42,203 nt of DNA, taken from positions 1-42,203 of the forward strand of contig JAUNNZ010000017.1 in the NCBI GenBank assembly GCA_030537315.1. Direction: 5' to 3'. Below are positions 17,328 through 26,558 of this stretch, in pieces. The position numbers and the translations under genes were made by a program. This DNA is from Bacteroidia bacterium (lineage in GTDB: Bacteria > Bacteroidota > Bacteroidia > Bacteroidales > UBA932). How positions within the stretch are numbered: position 1 is the first letter of the stretch; each line of letters starts with the position of its first letter. Below the pieces are notes generated by a model. That model did not search any database, had not been told where the DNA came from, and was given only the letters and a program-made list of their open reading frames with translations.

Positions 17328-19190
17328 ATGAAAAAGATATTTAAATATATTGGACTGTTTCTTTCGCTTGCTATGCTTGCTGGCTGTAACATCCAGCAAC
17401 TGGACGATACGAAAGATGCAGGGTTGAACATCAAGGTGTTCTTCCCGACCAAAGTGGTGGCGGGGCAGCCTATGACCATCAGCGGCTCCGGCTTCACCGA
17501 CGCTAAAGAGGTTGTATTCCCAGGCAATGTCAGCGTAACAGATTTCGAACTTGCCGGTGACGGAATGATCAAGTTGACCGCTCCGGCAGGCATTGCCGCG
17601 GAAGGCGGAAAGCTTGTTGTCCGTTCTTCTTCAGAGCAGGCGGAATCCAGACTTGACCTGACCCTCGGAAAGACCGTTGTGTCCGGCTATTCCAAGCAGG
17701 CCGGCGAAGAGGCCCAGGGCGGTGAGCTCATCACCATCTATGGTAAGGACCTCGAGTTCATCAACGCTGTCGAGCTGCTTGACGCCGATGGCAACCCTAA
17801 TCTGATCACAGCCGAGAATTTCTACCGCAAAGGCACCAGCTCTGTCATTTTCTATGTTCCTGCCAAGGACATCTTCGAAGGCACATTCGCCGGTAAGGTC
17901 TACACTTATGACGGACAGGTATTCACAATGCCGGAACTGACCTACAAGCAGAAGAAGGAAAGCGGACACTGGGAGACCAAGAAGACGGTTCTCTGGAAGA
18001 ATGACGGCACTCCTATCCCTGCCTGGGGTGGCACATTCAGATTCTCTAACGTAGAGACATCTACCGGCGAGGAGATCTATGCATTCCCTATGGAAGACTG
18101 GGCGCTCATCAAGGACGGCGCTGTACGTGTGGCAGTCGAAACCACCGATGCTTCCAACGTCAGAATCACCACTGGCTGGTGGACCGGCGCTTACGGCGGC
18201 GATGACCACAACTGCCTTGACATGGTTCAGGAAGAGGAAGACGGCACCAAGTACATCGAACTCAACATCAAGGAAGACGGCAACCTCTACGACAACATCG
18301 ACGTTCAGCACCTGCTCTTCACCGGTGACGCTTACACTCTCCTCTACATCTATACCGTCACGCAGGAATGGGTTCCTGGAGAGGAAGGCCACTGGGAGCG
18401 CAAGAGCCTCTGGAAGAATGACGGCACTCCTATCCCTGCCTGGGGCGGCACATTCAGATTCTCTAACGTAGAGACATCTACCGGCGAGGAAATCTATGCA
18501 TTCCCTATGGAAGACTGGGCGCTCATCAAGGACGGCACCTTCCGTGTAGCAGTCGAAACCACCGATGCTTCCAACATCAGGATCACTACTGGCTGGTGGA
18601 CCGGCGCTTACGGCGGCGATGACCACAACTGCCTTGACATGGTTCAGGAAGAGGAAGACGGCACCAAGTACATTGAAATCAACATCAAGGAGGACGGCAA
18701 TCTCTACGACAACATCGATGTTCAGCACCTGCTCTTCACCGGTGATGCCTACACCATTACCGAAATCTATATCAATGAGTGGGTTGACGGCGGCGGCAGC
18801 GCGAAGCCTGTAGTGCTTTGGGAGAATGACGGAACACCTATCCCATCCTGGGGCGGCACATTCAGATTCGCCAACGTCGAGTCTTCTTCCGGCGAGGAAA
18901 TCCACGCATTCACTATGGATGAATGGGCGATAATCAAGGACGGCACCTTCCGCGTGGCAGTCGAAACCACCGATGCTTCCAACATCAGAATCACCACAGG
19001 ATGGTGGACCGGTGCATACGGTGGCGCTGACCACAACTGCCTTGACATGGTTCAGGAAGAGGAAGACGGCACCAAGTACATCGAGATCAACATCAAGGAT
19101 GACGGCAATCTCTACGACAACGTCGATGTACAGCACCTGCTCTTCACCGGTGATGCCTACACTCTCCTGAAGATCTACTACTACGAGTAG
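17328..19190 (+). CDS. Surface glycan-binding protein with TIG region and three near-identical repeats
   Basis: A 620-residue lipoprotein (lipobox LAGC) placed directly after the second susD, the usual position of a surface glycan-binding protein. Residues about 28-205 are beta-rich and TIG/IPT-like (FFPTKVVAGQPMTISGSGFTD; GGELITIYGKDLEFINAVEL). Then come three repeats of 121 residues at about 222-342, 361-481 and 497-617, each with LWxNDGTPIPxWGGTFRF, TTDASNxRITTGWWTG, DHNCLDMVQEEEDGTKYIE and VQHLLFTGDAYT. The Trp-rich content suggests carbohydrate-binding modules; I cannot assign a CBM family. Linkers are short, two of them with GHWE. It has no catalytic signature. The ATG at 17328 is preferred over the TTG at 17322. 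A terminator follows. Confidence 0.85.
   Translation: MKKIFKYIGLFLSLAMLAGCNIQQLDDTKDAGLNIKVFFPTKVVAGQPMTISGSGFTDAKEVVFPGNVSVTDFELAGDGMIKLTAPAGIAAEGGKLVVRSSSEQAESRLDLTLGKTVVSGYSKQAGEEAQGGELITIYGKDLEFINAVELLDADGNPNLITAENFYRKGTSSVIFYVPAKDIFEGTFAGKVYTYDGQVFTMPELTYKQKKESGHWETKKTVLWKNDGTPIPAWGGTFRFSNVETSTGEEIYAFPMEDWALIKDGAVRVAVETTDASNVRITTGWWTGAYGGDDHNCLDMVQEEEDGTKYIELNIKEDGNLYDNIDVQHLLFTGDAYTLLYIYTVTQEWVPGEEGHWERKSLWKNDGTPIPAWGGTFRFSNVETSTGEEIYAFPMEDWALIKDGTFRVAVETTDASNIRITTGWWTGAYGGDDHNCLDMVQEEEDGTKYIEINIKEDGNLYDNIDVQHLLFTGDAYTITEIYINEWVDGGGSAKPVVLWENDGTPIPSWGGTFRFANVESSSGEEIHAFTMDEWAIIKDGTFRVAVETTDASNIRITTGWWTGAYGGADHNCLDMVQEEEDGTKYIEINIKDDGNLYDNVDVQHLLFTGDAYTLLKIYYYE
17991..18353 (+). repeat. 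Tandem repeat copy 1 of 3 (363 nt, coding)
   Basis: First of three in-frame copies, 121 codons. By hand count it differs from copy 2 at about two dozen of 363 positions, most of them at third codon positions, in one GAV/GTF codon block and in the last few codons. Confidence 0.9.
18408..18770 (+). repeat. Tandem repeat copy 2 of 3 (363 nt, coding)
   Basis: Same length as copy 1 and nearly identical to it. The linker from copy 1 is 54 nt and includes a second GHWE motif. Confidence 0.9.
18816..19178 (+). repeat. Tandem repeat copy 3 of 3 (363 nt, coding)
   Basis: Again exactly 363 nt, but the first half is more diverged (WENDGTPIPSWGGTFRFANVESSSGEEIHAFTMDEW) while the second half stays close to copy 2. 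The linker from copy 2 is 45 nt and encodes a Gly-rich stretch. Confidence 0.9.
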
Positions 19191-19206
19191 GATTCTTCCG
19201 GATTAC

Positions 19207-19245
19207 AAAAGAAAAGGATGGCAAAATTGCCATCCTTTTCTTTTT
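19207..19245 (+). terminator. Strong terminator after the susCD/SGBP operon
   Basis: An 18-bp perfect stem (19207-19224 with 19227-19244) around a nominal 2-base AA centre, in practice a 4-base loop, with a GATGGCAA core and an A-rich 5' flank that becomes a T-run 3'. It starts 16 bases after the stop and, being symmetrical, could act on either strand. Confidence 0.88.
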
Positions 19246-19323
19246 GATTAAAACATCAAAATAATATCATCATTGGCTAATTACATATTTGTTTGCGCTG
19301 GCTCTTATATGTAAATTCGCAAT
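19246..19323 (+). promoter_or_regulatory. Probable promoter region of the GH26-GH130 unit
   Basis: Between the terminator and the GTG at 19324 lies an AT-rich stretch with CATATTTG near 19284-19291, one mismatch from the -7 consensus, and TTGG about 20 bases upstream as a possible -33. Because a strong terminator precedes it, a separate promoter is needed here. Confidence 0.4.
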
Positions 19324-20436
19324 GTGAAACCAATTATTTTCCTTATTCTTTCCGTCATCGCCACCGCCTGCGCCCCAAAACCGCTGGCGCGGGAAAATTC
19401 TACCATTTCGGCATTGAAACAGGCAATTCTTGATGGAAAATACATGTACGGGCATCAGGATGACCTTATGTACGGGCATTACTGGAACGCGAACGAGGAA
19501 AATGACTACAACCTTGAGCGCTCGGATGTCTTCAGCACCGCCGGTGCATACCCTATGGTTCTCGGGCTGGACCTTGGCGGAATAGAACTGGACGGAAACA
19601 GTATCTACGGCGCCAACACCAATCTTGACGGCAACGATTTCGACATAATGCTGGAGGCCGCGCGGAAGCATCACGCGCGCGGCGGAATCGTCACGATGAG
19701 CTGGCATCTCCGCAACCCGCTGACGGGCGGTGACGCCTGGGATGTGACGGATAAATCAGCAGTCAGATCGGTCCTTCCCGGCGGACAGTGCCACGACCTC
19801 TTTATGGGTTGGCTCGGCAAGGTGGGCGATTATCTTGAGAACATAAAGGACATCCCTGTAATCTTCCGTCCATGGCACGAGCACACCGGCAGCTGGTTCT
19901 GGTGGGGAGCGGATCTATGCACTCCCGAGGAATACAATGCCCTATGGGTGATGACATACGACTATCTTATGAAAGACCGCGGTCTGAGCAACCTTGTGTG
20001 GGCTATTTCTCCTAACGGAATGCAGCATGATTTCGAAAAATGGATGGAAAGATATCCCGGCGACGGGTATGTTGACATCATCGGACTCGACCAGTATGAG
20101 CCGGCATACCCGGAAATGGATGTCGAGACCACCAATGCCGCATTCATCGGGCAGATGAGGGAACTGCTGGGCCATATGTCAAAAATAGCCGAGGAGCACG
20201 GCAAAATACTCGCCGTCACCGAAACCGGTTTTGAAAGCCTTCGGGACGAGAACTGGTGGACCGGGGTGCTGATGCCTGCACTTGACGGCTTCCCGGTGGC
20301 ATACGTTCTTACCTGGCGCAACACCAGCGAGGAAGGCCGCCGCGACGTTCACTACTATGCCCCGTTCCCCGGCAGCCGCTCGGAATCCGATTTCAAATCA
20401 TTCGCAGAAAGCGAAAAAACCATATTCCTGAACTGA
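19324..20436 (+). CDS. GH26 endo-beta-1,4-mannanase lipoprotein
   Basis: A 370-residue lipoprotein with the lipobox IATAC near residue 16. GH26 hallmarks: GKYMYGHQDDLMYGHYW near residue 40, MSWHLRNPLTGG, the acid/base motif FRPWHEHTGSWFWWG with Glu186 and the nucleophile motif AVTETGFE with Glu300; also DQYEP. Family role is hydrolysis of beta-1,4-mannan, often to mannobiose. The GTG at 19324 is the only start that keeps the signal peptide; the overlapping ATG at 19322 is out of frame. It lies one base ahead of the GH130 gene, so they are co-transcribed. In Bacteroides fragilis a GH26, a mannosylglucose phosphorylase and a symporter are similarly linked (recalled, not checked). Confidence 0.92.
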   Translation: MKPIIFLILSVIATACAPKPLARENSTISALKQAILDGKYMYGHQDDLMYGHYWNANEENDYNLERSDVFSTAGAYPMVLGLDLGGIELDGNSIYGANTNLDGNDFDIMLEAARKHHARGGIVTMSWHLRNPLTGGDAWDVTDKSAVRSVLPGGQCHDLFMGWLGKVGDYLENIKDIPVIFRPWHEHTGSWFWWGADLCTPEEYNALWVMTYDYLMKDRGLSNLVWAISPNGMQHDFEKWMERYPGDGYVDIIGLDQYEPAYPEMDVETTNAAFIGQMRELLGHMSKIAEEHGKILAVTETGFESLRDENWWTGVLMPALDGFPVAYVLTWRNTSEEGRRDVHYYAPFPGSRSESDFKSFAESEKTIFLN

Positions 20437-20437
20437 C

Positions 20438-21592
20438 ATGACTTTCGAAGAAAGAGAAAAACTTTTGAGGGATCAGCACAAGACCCTTGTCGAGCGGCGC
20501 AACGAGCCGGTCGAGGGCAATGGCATATACGAACGGTACAAATATCCCGTCCTTACGGGCGACCACGCTCCCCTGGGATGGCGGTATGATTTCAACAAGG
20601 AACGCAATCCTTATCTGATGGAGCGTTTCGCAATCCACGCCGCCTTCAACAGCGGCGCCATCAAGTGGGGCGACAAATATGTCGTGGTGACAAGAACGGA
20701 AGCGGCAGACCGCAAATCCTTCTTCGCCGTGGCCGAAAGTCCGAACGGCATCGACAACTTCACCTTCTGGCCGCGTCCGATAACGATGCCCGAATACGGC
20801 GAACCGGCGACCAATGTATATGACATGCGCCTCACGCGCCACGAAGACGGCTGGATATATGGTCTGTTCTGCGTGGAACGCAAGGACCACCAGGCCGAAA
20901 ACGACCTTTCGGCTGCAACAGCCGCCTGCGGCATAGCCCGCACGAAGGACCTCGTGGACTGGGAGCGTCTGCCGGATCTCAAATGCAAGGAGCAGCAGCG
21001 CAACGTGGTGCTCCATCCTGAATTCGTGGACGGCAAGTATGCGCTGTACACACGCCCTCAGGACAGCTTCATAGAGACGGGAAGCGGCGGAGGCATAGGC
21101 TGGGCCCTGGTCGAGGACATCACCAATGCCGAGGTCAAAGAGCAAAAAATCATCAATCCTCGTCATTATCATACCATTACCGAGGCAAAAAACGGAGAGG
21201 GGCCACAGCCGATAAAGACAGACAAAGGCTGGCTGCATCTCGCACACGGAGTCCGCTACTGCGCCTCCGGACTGAGATATGTGCTGTATATGTATATGAC
21301 TGCACTTGAAGACCCCACGAAGGTCATCGCACAGCCGGCAGGATATTTTATGGTGCCCGAAGGCGGAGAATACATAGGCGACGTACTCAACGTATTATTC
21401 TCCAACGGCTGGATCGCGGACGAGGACGGAAAGGTTTTCATATACTACGCATCTTCCGACACAAGACTCCACGTTGCAACGTCAACCATCGACAGGCTTG
21501 TGGACTATTGCATGAACACTCTTCCGGACGGCTACACCACGGGCGAAACCGTCAAGAGACTCAACAGGCTTATTGACTTGAATGAAATATAG
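20438..21592 (+). CDS. GH130 4-O-beta-mannosyl-glucose phosphorylase
   Basis: A 384-residue cytoplasmic enzyme (no signal peptide) of GH130 subfamily 1. It splits 4-O-beta-D-mannosyl-D-glucose with phosphate into mannose 1-phosphate and glucose (EC 2.4.1.281). The five-bladed propeller motifs are visible: HAAFNSGAIKWGDKYVVVTRTEAADRKSFFAVAES spread over residues 67-101, NVYDMRLTRHEDGWIYG with the catalytic Asp129, RNVVLHPEFVDGKYALYTRPQD, and YYASSDTRLHVATSTIDRL near the end. Length fits the subfamily. The substrate is the product of the cellobiose 2-epimerase encoded at 2972, so the pathway is split between two ends of the locus. The start is one base after the GH26 stop. Confidence 0.92.
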   Translation: MTFEEREKLLRDQHKTLVERRNEPVEGNGIYERYKYPVLTGDHAPLGWRYDFNKERNPYLMERFAIHAAFNSGAIKWGDKYVVVTRTEAADRKSFFAVAESPNGIDNFTFWPRPITMPEYGEPATNVYDMRLTRHEDGWIYGLFCVERKDHQAENDLSAATAACGIARTKDLVDWERLPDLKCKEQQRNVVLHPEFVDGKYALYTRPQDSFIETGSGGGIGWALVEDITNAEVKEQKIINPRHYHTITEAKNGEGPQPIKTDKGWLHLAHGVRYCASGLRYVLYMYMTALEDPTKVIAQPAGYFMVPEGGEYIGDVLNVLFSNGWIADEDGKVFIYYASSDTRLHVATSTIDRLVDYCMNTLPDGYTTGETVKRLNRLIDLNEI

Positions 21593-21632
21593 GCAGCAAG
21601 CGCCAGGGAATATTTATTAGGTAAAAAAAACA

Positions 21633-21725
21633 ATGGTGATTTTCGGGAAGCGGGTGGTAAATGCAGTTTGGCGCTTGTTTGGCATTTACCGCCCGTTTTT
21701 TCAACAAAATCAATTAACTTTATAG
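21633..21725 (+). other. Possible 30-codon leader ORF overlapping a hairpin (doubtful)
   Basis: ATG at 21633 opens a 30-codon frame ending TAG at 21725, preceded by an AGG and a run of A. It spans the whole hairpin at 21651-21695. No known peptide is recognised, and a frame of this length can arise by chance; it is listed only because of its overlap with the hairpin. Confidence 0.15.
21651..21701 (+). terminator. Terminator or attenuator hairpin between GH130 and the symporter
   Basis: A 14-bp stem with one G-U pair (21651-21664 with 21682-21695) encloses a 17-base loop and is followed by TTTTTT (21696-21701). It has the form of a Rho-independent terminator but lies inside a same-strand gene series, 58 bases after the GH130 stop and 43 bases before the symporter start. 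It could lower symporter expression relative to GH130 or end one unit. Confidence 0.7.
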
Positions 21726-21744
21726 ACTTTAACCAAACACGGAA

Positions 21745-23100
21745 ATGGCTTCTTCAAAATGCTCCCTCAGGGAAAAGATCGCTTACGCGCTCGGCGATGC
21801 GGCAGCAGGTGGAATAACCTGGAAAATAATGTCCATCGCATTCCCTCTTTTCTTCACCAATGTCTTCGGTCTCACATTTGCCGACGCCGCCGCCCTGATG
21901 CTCGTAGCCCGTCTCTTTGACGTTGTAACCGACCCCATAATGGGCAGCCTCGCAGACCGCACGCAGTCCCGTTGGGGCACGTACAGGCCTTGGCTGATCT
22001 TCGGCGCAATTCCGTTCGGACTCATTTTCGCGCTCCTGCTCCACACCCCTGAACTGGGGCCGACAGGAAAGCGCATTTACGCATATGGTCTATATCTGCT
22101 TATGATGGCCATCTACACTGCCGTCAACGTTCCTTATGGTTCACTTCTCGGTGTTATGACCGAAGATGACAACGAGAAGAACCAGTTTTCTTCATTCCGT
22201 ATGGTTGGCGCATATGCTATGGGGTTCATCACCCTGCTGTCTCTTCCATACATCCAGAAATTCATCGGAGGCACTGATGCGCATCAATACACTGTCATCG
22301 GAATCATCTTCGGTGCGCTCGCCGCATTGATGACACTGCTCTGCGGTCTCTTCACAAAAGAGCGTATCAAGCCGAAACGCGCTGAGAAGTATTCATTCAG
22401 CCAATTCGTAAATCTCTTCAAGAACAAGCCTTGGGTTTACCTCACGCTCACCGGAATATGCACGAATTTCTTCAACGGATTCCGCTATGCCGTAGCCGGA
22501 TATATGTTCAGCTACTGCCTGAACGGTGACGTGACTCTCGGCAGCTTCATCATCAGCTTCAGCGTGCTCATGGCATTCGGAGAAGTCACATGCATGATAT
22601 TCGGAGCCCTCTCCCCTGCATTCACGAAACGCGTAGGGTCCAAGAGGATGTCATTCATCATCGCGTCCCTTATCTGCGCTGTGTTCTCAGTCGCGTTCTT
22701 CTTCATACCGATGGCCCCGAAATACATCTGGCTCATGATTGCGCTCGTTGTCCTCACATCAATCGGCGTGGGAATATACTCACCGCTTCTGTGGTCAATG
22801 TATGCCGACGTGGCCGATTATGCCACCGACAAGTTCGGATCATCCTCTACAGGTCTGATATTCTCATCAGGCACAATGGCACAGAAGCTCGGAGGCGCGA
22901 TTTCAGGATCCCTCATCGCGCTTTTCCTCGGCCTCGCCGGAGCAGAAATGATCCCTAACGAGATGGGCAATCTCGTCATAGACCCGGAGACCGTGACCGA
23001 TTCCGTACGCACGATGGTATGGTCATTATTCTCACTCATCCCGGCAGGCATCGCCCTCATTATGGGCTGGCTCGCATTCAAATTCCCTATAAAGAAATAA
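21745..23100 (+). CDS. GPH-family sugar:cation symporter (MFS, MelB-like)
   Basis: A 451-residue inner-membrane transporter with about 12 membrane helices. Diagnostic parts are the start KIAYALGDAAAGGITWKIMS, the DPIMGSLADRTQSRWGTYRPWLIFGAIPFG loop between helices 2 and 3 that is typical of glycoside-pentoside-hexuronide carriers, and VPYGSLLGVMTEDDNEKNQFSSFRM. It imports sugars with sodium or protons. From its place between the GH130 and GH5_2 genes the cargo is probably mannobiose or another disaccharide released in the periplasm. The ATG at 21745 directly opens the family's N-terminal motif. Confidence 0.92.
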   Translation: MASSKCSLREKIAYALGDAAAGGITWKIMSIAFPLFFTNVFGLTFADAAALMLVARLFDVVTDPIMGSLADRTQSRWGTYRPWLIFGAIPFGLIFALLLHTPELGPTGKRIYAYGLYLLMMAIYTAVNVPYGSLLGVMTEDDNEKNQFSSFRMVGAYAMGFITLLSLPYIQKFIGGTDAHQYTVIGIIFGALAALMTLLCGLFTKERIKPKRAEKYSFSQFVNLFKNKPWVYLTLTGICTNFFNGFRYAVAGYMFSYCLNGDVTLGSFIISFSVLMAFGEVTCMIFGALSPAFTKRVGSKRMSFIIASLICAVFSVAFFFIPMAPKYIWLMIALVVLTSIGVGIYSPLLWSMYADVADYATDKFGSSSTGLIFSSGTMAQKLGGAISGSLIALFLGLAGAEMIPNEMGNLVIDPETVTDSVRTMVWSLFSLIPAGIALIMGWLAFKFPIKK

Positions 23101-23104
23101 GGCT

Positions 23105-24139
23105 ATGAAGAAAATCATAATATTGGCGGCTGCCGCCATCGCGGCGATATCACTCTCAAGCTGCGGCCGGGAAAAGGCTGCGATAGCCAGACTTCATGTC
23201 GAAGGCACAACCCTGAAAATGGAAGGCTCAGACCAGCCCGCCGTCTTCAACGGCATCAGCTATGGCTGGCACAACCTTTGGCCAAGATTCTACAACGAAG
23301 CCAGCCTTAAGAACCTGATGGACCAGACCGGTGTCAATATTTTCCGCGCCGCGATAGGCTCCGACGACTTCGCCCTTGAGTGGAATCCGGGATGCGACCA
23401 CGGTTACCTTGACGACAAGGACCTCGCCATCAAGAGCTTCGACGCTCTTGCAAAGTCGGCGATCGAGAACGGCGCGTATCTCATCGCAGACTGGCATTCC
23501 CACATCACGCATCCGGAAGCCGCGAAAGAGTTCTTCACATACGTGGCCACAAAATACGCCGACTGCCCGAACATCATCTATGAACTCTTCAACGAACCTG
23601 TCTGCTTCTCTTTCGAGGAAAGCCGCAGCTACGCAGACCTCGGCAACCCTGAGGCGATGAAGGCTTACTGGCAGCATCTGAAGGCATATTCGGAAGACCT
23701 CATCAGCACCATAACGTCTATCTCGAACGTCCACCCGCTCATTCTCGTGGGCTGCCCATCCTGGGACCAGAGAATCGACCTTCCGGCCGAAGACCCCATC
23801 ACTTCCTACGACAACATCATGTACACCGTACACTTCTATGCCGGCACGCATAAGAAAGAACTTCGCGACGCCTGCGACGCGGCTCTCGCCAAGGGCATTC
23901 CTGTATTCCTTTCAGAATGCGCATCATGCGACTCTTCGGGAGACGGTGAGATGAATATCGGATCCTGGAACGAATGGTGTGACTGGAGCGCCGCCAACAA
24001 CATCTCCTGGATGATATGGAGCGTCGGCGACAAGCACGAGACCTGCTCATTCTTCACTCCTGAAGCAAGCTCCGAGGGTCCTTGGACAGAAGATGTCGTT
24101 ACTCCTTGGCCAAAGGCCGGACTCAATTGGAAATTCTAA
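23105..24139 (+). CDS. GH5 subfamily 2-like endo-beta-glucanase lipoprotein
   Basis: A 344-residue lipoprotein (lipobox LSSC, Cys20). The barrel has the GH5_2 pattern: [54 protein letters not shown] with acid/base Glu164, [10 protein letters not shown], and [10 protein letters not shown] with nucleophile Glu271; it ends with [22 protein letters not shown]5_2 enzymes are mostly endo-1,4-beta-glucanases, so this enzyme would cut glucose-containing stretches of glucomannan; mannanase activity cannot be excluded. It starts four bases after the symporter and ends four bases before the GH94 gene, so the three are one unit. The nucleophile loop has Cys where many relatives have Trp (SEC versus TEW). 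Confidence 0.85.
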   Translation: MKKIIILAAAAIAAISLSSCGREKAAIARLHVEGTTLKMEGSDQPAVFNGISYGWHNLWPRFYNEASLKNLMDQTGVNIFRAAIGSDDFALEWNPGCDHGYLDDKDLAIKSFDALAKSAIENGAYLIADWHSHITHPEAAKEFFTYVATKYADCPNIIYELFNEPVCFSFEESRSYADLGNPEAMKAYWQHLKAYSEDLISTITSISNVHPLILVGCPSWDQRIDLPAEDPITSYDNIMYTVHFYAGTHKKELRDACDAALAKGIPVFLSECASCDSSGDGEMNIGSWNEWCDWSAANNISWMIWSVGDKHETCSFFTPEASSEGPWTEDVVTPWPKAGLNWKF

Positions 24140-24143
24140 GCAA

Positions 24144-26555
24144 ATGAAACAATACGGTTATTTTGACGATGCCGCACGTGAATTCGTAATTACCGATCCG
24201 GCCACTCCGTGGCCCTGGATCAACTATCTTGGCACCGAAGACTTCTTCGGCCTCGTCTCCAACACCGCCGGCGGATACTGTTTCTGCAAGGATGCGAAGT
24301 TCCGCCGCATCACCCGCTACCGCTACAACGGAGTGCCTATGGACAACGGAGGCCGCTATTTCTATATCAATGACGGCGAAGGCATATGGAGCCCCGGCTT
24401 CAAGCCCTGCAAGACCCGCCTGGACAAATATGAATGCCGCCACGGAATGGGTTACACCCGCATAACGGGTTCTCTCCGCGGCCTCGAGGCCGGCGAACTT
24501 TTCTTCGTCCCTCTCGGCCGGCGCTGTGAAATCCACAAGCTCACGCTTAAGAACACCTGCAGCGGTACGAAAGCATTCAAGCTGTTCTCCTTCGTGGAAT
24601 GGTGCCTTTGGAACGCCGAGACCGATATGGAAAACTTCCAGAGGAATTTCTCCACCGGAGAGGTGGAGATTGACGGTTCGGTCATCTACCACAAGACAGA
24701 ATACCGCGAGCGCCGCGACCATTACGCCTTCTACGGCGTGAACGCGCCCATAGACGGATTCGACACCGACCGCGAAAGTTTCATCGGATTGTACAACGGA
24801 TTCGACGAGCCGCAGAACGTCGTCGCCGGAAAGGCGACGGACAGCGTGGCACACGGGTGGAGCCCGATTGCTTCGCACTATTTAGAAATCTCTCTCGCCC
24901 CGGGCGAAACCCGCGACCTCATTTTCGTCCTCGGATACGTAGAGAACCCGCAGGAAGAAAAATTCGCTCCTGCAGACCCGGAAATCATCAACAGTTGCTC
25001 CGCGCTTGTAAACAAGGCTCGCGCGAAGGAAATCCTAAGCGCCTTCGACACCACCGCTAAGGTGGACGAAGCGTTTGCGCAGCTCGGCCGCTACTGGGAC
25101 GGCCTTCTGGGACGCTTCAGCGTCGAGACTCCGGAGGAAGGCGTTGACCGCATGGTCAACATCTGGAACCAGTATCAGTGCATGGTCACCTTCAACTTCT
25201 CGCGCAGCGCGTCATTCTTCGAGAGCGGCATCGGCCGCGGAATGGGTTTCCGCGACTCAAACCAGGACCTTGTGGGATTCGTCCACCAGATTCCGGAGCG
25301 CGCGCGAGAGAGGATCATCGACATCGCATCGACCCAGTTCGCCGACGGCGGCTGCTACCATCAGTATCAGCCTCTGACAAAACGCGGCAACAACGGCATC
25401 GGAGGTGGCTTCAATGATGACCCGCTCTGGCTCATATTCGGTACTGTCGCATACATCAAGGAGACCGGAGATTTCAGCATCCTCGACGAAAAAGTGCCTT
25501 TCGACAATGTTCCGGGCACAGAAGTGTCTCTGATGGAACATCTGAATATCAGTTTCGGGCACGTCGTGAACAACCTCGGACCTCACGGGCTTCCGCTCAT
25601 AGGCCGCGCCGACTGGAACGACTGCCTCAACCTCAACTGCTTCTCCAACGACCCTAACGAATCCTTCCAGACAACCGAGAACAAATCCGAAGGGTCCAAG
25701 GCCGAATCCCTGATGATTGCAGGACAGTTCGTCTTCTGCGGCAGGCAGTATGCAGAACTTCTCAAGCGATGCGGTCTGGAAGCGTCGCAAGTCGAGAAGC
25801 ATATCTCAGATATGGAATCCGCCATCGAGAAATACGGCTGGGACGGCAACTGGTTCCTCCGCGCATACGACTACTACGGCCGCAAGATCGGTTCGAACGA
25901 ATGTGAGGAAGGAAAGATTTTCATCGAAAGCCAGGGCTGGTGCACGATGGCCGGTGTGGGCGCTGACAAGGGAATGTGCGCAAAGGCGCTGGACAGCGTT
26001 AAGGCAATGATGGACTGCGAGCACGGAATCGTGCTCAACAACCCTGCATTCACCAGATACTACATAGAATACGGTGAGATTTCATCATACCCTCAGGGAT
26101 ACAAGGAGAACGCAGGTATTTTCTGTCACAACAACCCGTGGGTGATCATAGGCGAAGCCGTTGCCGGCCGTGCGCAGGATGCGTGGGAGCATTACCGCAA
26201 GATATGCCCTTCATACATCAAGGACCAGGATCTGCACAAGGTCGAGCCATATGTCTACTGCCAGATGGTTGCGGGCAAAGACGCCGCACGTCCGGGCGAA
26301 GGCAAGAACAGCTGGCTCACAGGTACCGCAGCCTGGAACTGGTACACAATCACCGAATGGCTTCTCGGAGTCAAGCCTGATTATGACGGGCTTCTGATAG
26401 AGCCTTGCCTCCCTGCGGAGAAATTCGGCACATATAAAGTGCACCGCGCCTTCCGCGATGCCGTCTATGACATAACGATTCACAACACCGGCAACGGTGG
26501 CAGCAGGTTCATTCCATACGAACCGGGTACGCACAAACTCGAAATCACCATATAA
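24144..26555 (+). CDS. GH94 cellobiose phosphorylase
   Basis: An 803-residue cytoplasmic enzyme that splits cellobiose with phosphate into glucose 1-phosphate and glucose (EC 2.4.1.20). The N-terminus [19 protein letters not shown] and [24 protein letters not shown] are hallmarks of cellobiose phosphorylases, as are [29 protein letters not shown], the catalytic segment [12 protein letters not shown] with Asp490 (the general acid is also Asp490 in the Cellulomonas gilvus enzyme, from memory), [12 protein letters not shown] and [29 protein letters not shown]. No signal peptide. The frame is open upstream to 24093, but that part overlaps GH5_2 and does not match the family, so the ATG at 24144 is used. 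It complements the GH130 route and implies cellobiose is a product of the locus. Confidence 0.93.
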   Translation: MKQYGYFDDAAREFVITDPATPWPWINYLGTEDFFGLVSNTAGGYCFCKDAKFRRITRYRYNGVPMDNGGRYFYINDGEGIWSPGFKPCKTRLDKYECRHGMGYTRITGSLRGLEAGELFFVPLGRRCEIHKLTLKNTCSGTKAFKLFSFVEWCLWNAETDMENFQRNFSTGEVEIDGSVIYHKTEYRERRDHYAFYGVNAPIDGFDTDRESFIGLYNGFDEPQNVVAGKATDSVAHGWSPIASHYLEISLAPGETRDLIFVLGYVENPQEEKFAPADPEIINSCSALVNKARAKEILSAFDTTAKVDEAFAQLGRYWDGLLGRFSVETPEEGVDRMVNIWNQYQCMVTFNFSRSASFFESGIGRGMGFRDSNQDLVGFVHQIPERARERIIDIASTQFADGGCYHQYQPLTKRGNNGIGGGFNDDPLWLIFGTVAYIKETGDFSILDEKVPFDNVPGTEVSLMEHLNISFGHVVNNLGPHGLPLIGRADWNDCLNLNCFSNDPNESFQTTENKSEGSKAESLMIAGQFVFCGRQYAELLKRCGLEASQVEKHISDMESAIEKYGWDGNWFLRAYDYYGRKIGSNECEEGKIFIESQGWCTMAGVGADKGMCAKALDSVKAMMDCEHGIVLNNPAFTRYYIEYGEISSYPQGYKENAGIFCHNNPWVIIGEAVAGRAQDAWEHYRKICPSYIKDQDLHKVEPYVYCQMVAGKDAARPGEGKNSWLTGTAAWNWYTITEWLLGVKPDYDGLLIEPCLPAEKFGTYKVHRAFRDAVYDITIHNTGNGGSRFIPYEPGTHKLEITI

Positions 26556-26558
26556 CCA

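Noticed and set aside
17631-19136. A 501-codon open frame antisense to the repeat protein
   Set aside because: It mirrors the codon bias and the triple repeat of the plus-strand gene, has no recognisable domain, and the plus strand has a signal peptide and repeats conserved as protein.
17991-19178. Tandem repeats considered as a CRISPR array
   Set aside because: The repeats are 363 nt, coding and in frame; they have no short repeat-spacer structure and no cas genes are present.
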